Of a stretch of 9,250 nt of DNA, positions 6,392 to 9,250 are shown piece after piece. Source of the DNA: Betaproteobacteria bacterium. GTDB taxonomy: Bacteria > Pseudomonadota > Gammaproteobacteria > Burkholderiales > Casimicrobiaceae. The stretch is taken from assembly GCA_013298455.1 (NCBI GenBank), contig JAAFHR010000108.1, positions 1-9,250 on the forward strand, in the 5' to 3' direction. Each line of letters begins with the position of its first letter. The first letter of the stretch is position 1. The position numbers and the translations under genes were made by a program. The notes under the pieces were generated by a model. That model saw only the letters and a program-made list of their open reading frames with translations, did no database searches and was not told where the DNA came from.

Positions 6392-7273
6392 GTGAACACG
6401 ACCACCCCGCCCGTATTGCGGATCGAGCAGCTCAATAAGCATTTTGGAAACGGCAAACACGCGTTAAACGACGTGAGCTTGACTGTGCAACGCGGCGAAA
6501 TGGTCGCCTTGATTGGCGCCTCAGGATCGGGCAAGTCGACATTGCTTCGCCACATTGCTGGATTGATTCCCGCCGATGGTTCATCGCTCTCTCGTATCGA
6601 AATCGACGGTGTTTTGGTGCAATCGGGTGGCAAGATCGACGCCAACATTCGCAAAGTGCGCGCCCAGATCGGTTTCGTATTTCAGCAGTTTAATTTGGTG
6701 GATCGACTTCCCGTTTTAATGAACGTGATGATCGGCCAGTTGCATCGGATGCCATTGTGGCGCGGTTGGATGCGGCTCTTTTCGCAGCAGGAACGTGCGC
6801 TTGCGTATGAGGCGTTACATCGTGTAGGCATCGCTGATTGCCACGCGCAGCGCGCCTCTACGCTCTCTGGCGGCCAGCAACAACGCGCAGCGATTGCGCG
6901 CACTTTGGTGCAGGGCGCAAAGGTCGTTTTGGCGGACGAGCCCATCGCCTCACTCGATCCCGAATCATCGCGAAACGTGATGGAAATTCTCACGCGTATC
7001 AACCGAGAAGATCGCTGCACGGTGATCGTGTCATTGCATCAAGTCGAAATCGCCATGCAGTATTGCCCCAGAGTGATCGCGCTCAATAAAGGCCGCGTGG
7101 TATTTGACGGCGCATCGTCAACGCTCACCCCTGCGATGCTCAGTGAACTCTACGGCGTGCAAGCGGCCGAGCTCTTCGGCGGCAATCCGAATCGAATTGG
7201 CGCCAGCGTTTCGGACACGTCCGCAGTGCCTCCGAACGTTGGCCTTGCGAGCCCATTGCTCAAAGCGGCGTAG
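6392..7273 (+). CDS. phnC: Phosphonate ABC transporter ATP-binding protein PhnC
   Basis: PhnC is the cytoplasmic ATPase that powers phosphonate import through PhnE. From the GTG at 6392 the product has 293 residues. It has Walker [10 protein letters not shown] at 42-50, Q-loop in [15 protein letters not shown] (95-109; Gln98), signature [13 protein letters not shown] at 158-170, Walker [14 protein letters not shown] at 178-190 and the H-loop VSLHQ with His216. The frame stays open back to a TTG at 6353. I prefer the GTG because GGAGA at 6383-6387 precedes it, homologues start close to this point, and a transcript from the Pho boxes would begin at or after the TTG. The C-terminus beyond about residue 260 is a non-conserved tail. 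The stop codon lies within a 22-base dyad. Confidence 0.95.
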   Translation: MNTTTPPVLRIEQLNKHFGNGKHALNDVSLTVQRGEMVALIGASGSGKSTLLRHIAGLIPADGSSLSRIEIDGVLVQSGGKIDANIRKVRAQIGFVFQQFNLVDRLPVLMNVMIGQLHRMPLWRGWMRLFSQQERALAYEALHRVGIADCHAQRASTLSGGQQQRAAIARTLVQGAKVVLADEPIASLDPESSRNVMEILTRINREDRCTVIVSLHQVEIAMQYCPRVIALNKGRVVFDGASSTLTPAMLSELYGVQAAELFGGNPNRIGASVSDTSAVPPNVGLASPLLKAA

Positions 7274-7289
7274 CACGTACGAGCTACGC
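7268..7289. other. 22-base dyad symmetry over the phnC stop codon
   Basis: GCGTAGC (7268-7274) is reverse-complemented by GCTACGC (7283-7289). The centre, CGTACG (7276-7281), is itself palindromic; only the A/A pair at 7275/7282 breaks the symmetry. The TAG stop of phnC (7271-7273) is in the left arm. In RNA this gives a 7-bp stem with an 8-base loop. No U-run follows, so it is not an intrinsic terminator. It could be an RNA stability or processing element, or an operator. The rest of the 66-base phnC-phnD gap is C/A-rich, with AGAGAGA at 7328-7334 as the phnD ribosome binding region. Confidence 0.6.
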
Positions 7290-7339
7290 ACCCCAACCGA
7301 ATTCAACCCCTCAACTTCAAACCACTCAGAGAGATCACA

Positions 7340-8281
7340 ATGAAAAAACTACTGATCGCCGCCGCCTTGGGCGTAACGTCATTGTCCGCGGTAGCGCAAG
7401 ACATCAACTTTGGCATCATCTCCACCGAGTCGACGCAAAATCTAAAGCAGGATTGGCAGCCGGTCATCGACGACATGAATAAGCAAACCGGTCTCAAGGT
7501 GACTGCATTCTTCGCCCCTGATTACGCGGGCATCATCGAAGCGATGCGCTTCAACAAAGTGCAAGTGGGTTGGTTTGGTAACAAAGCCGCCATGGAAGCG
7601 GTTGATCGCTCCAACGGCGAAGTATTTGCGCAGATGGTTAACGCCGACGGCACGCAGGGCTACTACTCGCACTTGATCGCACACCGCGAAAGCGCGATCA
7701 ATAACGTCAACGACATCATCAAAAACGGCAAGAGCTTGAGCTTTGGCAATGGCGATCCAAACTCGACCTCGGGCTTCTTGGTGCCAGGCTTCTACGTGTT
7801 TGCACAAAACAAAATTGATCCACGCACCCATTTCAAATTGACCCGCAGCGCCAATCACGAAACCAACGCGCTCGCCGTTGCCAACAAGCAAATCGATTTC
7901 GCAACCAACAACAGCGAAAACCTTGAAAAGATGCAGCAGCGCCATGCGGACAAGTTCAAAGATATCAAGGTCATTTGGACGTCTCCGCTGATCGCGCTCG
8001 ATCCGCTGGTGTGGCGTAAAGATCTGCCGCAAGGCACGAAAGACAAGCTCAAAGCGTTTTTCTTGAACTACGGCAAGACCGACGCTCGCGAAAAAGAGAA
8101 CCTCATGAAGCTCTCGAAGCTCTCGGGCTTCAAAGAGTCGAGCAACGCACAGCTCACACCGATTCGTCAGCTCGACTTCTTTGCGCAAATCAACAAGATC
8201 AACGCCGACACATCACTGAGCGACGCTGACAAGAAAACACGCGTCGCCGAAGTTGAAAAGAAATTAGCCGCGCTGAACTAA
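7340..8281 (+). CDS. phnD: Phosphonate ABC transporter periplasmic substrate-binding protein PhnD
   Basis: PhnD binds phosphonates in the periplasm and delivers them to PhnE. The 313-residue product starts with a Sec signal peptide (MKKLLIAAALGVTSLSAVAQ), with predicted cleavage after Ala19 in AVA-Q. There is no lipobox cysteine, so it is probably soluble and not a lipoprotein. The mature chain shows the family stretches FGIISTESTQNLKQDWQPV (24-42), WFGNKAAMEA (78-87), GDPNSTSGF (138-146; the S-T-S turn that grips the phosphonate oxygens) and NHETN at 172-176, which contributes ligand-pocket residues in the E. coli protein. ATG 7340 follows an AGAGAG stretch. It lies between phnC and phnE, with hairpins on both sides that could raise its level relative to them. 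Confidence 0.95.
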   Translation: MKKLLIAAALGVTSLSAVAQDINFGIISTESTQNLKQDWQPVIDDMNKQTGLKVTAFFAPDYAGIIEAMRFNKVQVGWFGNKAAMEAVDRSNGEVFAQMVNADGTQGYYSHLIAHRESAINNVNDIIKNGKSLSFGNGDPNSTSGFLVPGFYVFAQNKIDPRTHFKLTRSANHETNALAVANKQIDFATNNSENLEKMQQRHADKFKDIKVIWTSPLIALDPLVWRKDLPQGTKDKLKAFFLNYGKTDAREKENLMKLSKLSGFKESSNAQLTPIRQLDFFAQINKINADTSLSDADKKTRVAEVEKKLAALN

Positions 8282-8304
8282 GCGCCGAGCAGCCACCTTT
8301 GAAC

Positions 8305-8370
8305 GCGCGCTCCGGCGCGCCAGCCCTGCACGCTCTCTCTTTCGCGTGCAGCGACCTGCGACTCGTCGCA
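8305..8370 (+). other. Cluster of three stem-loops between phnD and phnE
   Basis: Three consecutive hairpins can form in the 111 bases between the phnD stop and the phnE ATG. Stem 1 is GCGCGC (8305-8310) / GCGCGC (8315-8320) with loop TCCG. Stem 2 is CTGCACGC (8326-8333) / GCGTGCAG (8344-8351), 8 perfect pairs with a pyrimidine-rich 10-base loop. Stem 3 is TGCGA (8357-8361) / TCGCA (8366-8370) with loop CTCG. None is followed by a U-run, so read-through into phnE is expected. By analogy with stable intercistronic structures after binding-protein genes such as malE, they may protect the phnD message. Confidence 0.7.
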
Positions 8371-8392
8371 ATTGACTGAACGTAAGAAGTCC

Positions 8393-9199
8393 ATGAACGC
8401 GTCAACCCTTACCGCCAACTCACCGCTCGCTGTGCCCAATCCGCCGAAGCGAAGCTTGCTTTGGTACTTTAGTTGGGCGGCGGTGCTGATCATTCTCGTT
8501 GGATCGTGGAAGGGCGCGGATATGCGCCCCTTCGACTTGGTGCGCGACTCCGGCAACATGAGCACTTACGCATCGGAGTTTTTCCCACCAAACTTTTCGC
8601 ATTGGCGCCTGTACGTGACCGAAATGGTGATCACGCTTCAAATCGCCGCGTGGGGTACCGCGCTCGCAGTGATTTCCGCCGTTCCCATGGCGCTGATGGC
8701 GTCGGCCAACATCGTGCCGTGGTGGATTTATCAACCGATGCGCCGCTTTATGGACGGCTGCCGCGCGATTAATGAAATGGTATTTGCGATGCTCTTTGTG
8801 GTCGCGGTCGGGCTTGGCCCCTTCGCAGGCGTGTTAGCGCTTTGGGTGCACACGAGCGGAGTGTTGGCGAAGCTCTTTTCTGAAGCGGTGGAGGCCATTG
8901 ATCCGCAGCCGGTTGAGGGCATTCGCTCAACGGGCGCGGGCGCAATGCATGAAATCGTTTACGGCGTGATCCCACAGGTGATGCCGCTGTGGATTTCCTA
9001 CACCTTGTATCGCTTCGAATCGAATGTGCGCTCGGCCTCAGTCGTGGGCATGGTTGGCGCGGGCGGCATCGGCGTGGTGCTCTGGGAAATCATTCGCGGC
9101 TTTCAGTACGCTGAGACCTGCGCCGTGATGTTGATCATCATCGTATCGGTGAGTGTGATCGATCTGATTTCTGCACGCATTCGTAAATCACTGGTTTGA
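8393..9199 (+). CDS. phnE: Phosphonate ABC transporter permease PhnE
   Basis: PhnE is the inner-membrane channel subunit of the phosphonate importer. From ATG 8393 the product has 268 residues. Hydrophobic segments appear at about 24-38, 77-103, 128-150 and 243-260, with shorter candidates near 198-206 and 215-232. The cytoplasmic EAA loop that contacts the ATPase is visible as [20 protein letters not shown] at 164-183 followed by [12 protein letters not shown] (187-198). The stretch [20 protein letters not shown] at 212-231 is characteristic of PhnE-type permeases. The frame stays open to a TTG at 8372, but that lies next to the third intergenic stem and has no ribosome binding site. ATG 8393 has an AAGAAG stretch at 8384-8389. 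No frameshift like the inactivating repeat in E. coli K-12 phnE is present. Confidence 0.94.
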   Translation: MNASTLTANSPLAVPNPPKRSLLWYFSWAAVLIILVGSWKGADMRPFDLVRDSGNMSTYASEFFPPNFSHWRLYVTEMVITLQIAAWGTALAVISAVPMALMASANIVPWWIYQPMRRFMDGCRAINEMVFAMLFVVAVGLGPFAGVLALWVHTSGVLAKLFSEAVEAIDPQPVEGIRSTGAGAMHEIVYGVIPQVMPLWISYTLYRFESNVRSASVVGMVGAGGIGVVLWEIIRGFQYAETCAVMLIIIVSVSVIDLISARIRKSLV

Positions 9200-9210
9200 T
9201 TGGCGCACCA

Positions 9211-9250
9211 ATGGCACTCAGCTTGAGCGAAATCGTTACGCTGTTTGAAA
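9211..9250 (+). CDS. Start of a further gene, possibly a phosphonate-operon HD-domain protein
   Basis: An ATG at 9211, 11 bases after the phnE stop, opens a frame reading MALSLSEIVTLFE to the window edge. These 13 residues resemble my memory of the N-terminus of the HD-domain proteins found in phosphonate operons (TIGR03276, PhnZ-like), which often begin with a similar SL-x-EI-x-x-LFE pattern. No HD motif is in view, so the family call rests only on this short resemblance and on location. There is no clear ribosome binding site. A small stem, ATTGG (9199-9203) / CCAAT (9208-9212), spans the phnE stop and the first two bases of this ATG, which fits translational coupling. Confidence 0.45.
   Translation, partial: MALSLSEIVTLFE

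Noticed and set aside
7442..8188. A 248-codon minus-strand open frame opposite phnD
   Set aside because: It is a shadow of the phnD coding sequence; the plus strand encodes an unmistakable PhnD with a signal peptide.

Overview
The window carries most of a bacterial carbon-phosphorus (C-P) lyase cluster for using phosphonates as a phosphorus source. It is moderately GC-rich and densely packed. The protein sequences, the presence of candidate PhoB boxes and the companion genes point to a proteobacterium. A betaproteobacterium (Burkholderiales-like) is my best guess, but this is an impression from protein style and not a computed result.

Layout. (1) Positions 1-165, minus strand: the 5' end of a divergently transcribed gene whose first 55 residues look like the DUF1045 / TIGR03223 'putative phosphonate metabolism protein' family. 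It runs off the left edge. (2) Positions 166-450: a divergent intergenic region with a large near-perfect hairpin repeat (234-318), one candidate Pho box (373-390), a TATAGT -10-like element and a 10-bp palindrome in front of phnG. (3) Positions 451-6309, plus strand: phnG, phnH, phnI, phnJ, phnK, phnL, phnM, with gaps of 6 and 1 bases and then four successive ATGA stop/start overlaps. (4) Positions 6306-6345: four PhoB-type half-sites in perfect 11-bp phase, overlapping the end of phnM. (5) Positions 6392-9199: phnC, phnD, phnE, the phosphonate ABC importer, with hairpin-forming sequence at the C/D and D/E junctions. (6) Positions 9211-9250: the first 13 codons of another gene, tentatively the HD-domain protein often found with phosphonate operons.

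How it works together. PhnD captures phosphonate in the periplasm; PhnE (channel) and PhnC (ATPase) import it. PhnG, PhnH, PhnI and PhnL install the phosphonate on ribose, using ATP and releasing adenine. PhnM removes pyrophosphate. PhnJ, a radical-SAM enzyme with all four expected cysteines at E. coli spacing, cleaves the C-P bond inside the PhnGHIJ core complex, to which the ABC-type protein PhnK binds. The later enzymes PhnP and PhnN, and the regulator PhnF, are not in the window.

Compared with the E. coli order phnCDEFGHIJKLMNOP, the catalytic block comes before the transporter block here. Each block has its own candidate Pho control region, the stronger one in front of phnC. All genes are intact except the two cut by the window edges. 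The catalytic system itself is well known; the less ordinary material is in the flanking partial genes and in the regulatory and RNA-structure sequences between genes.
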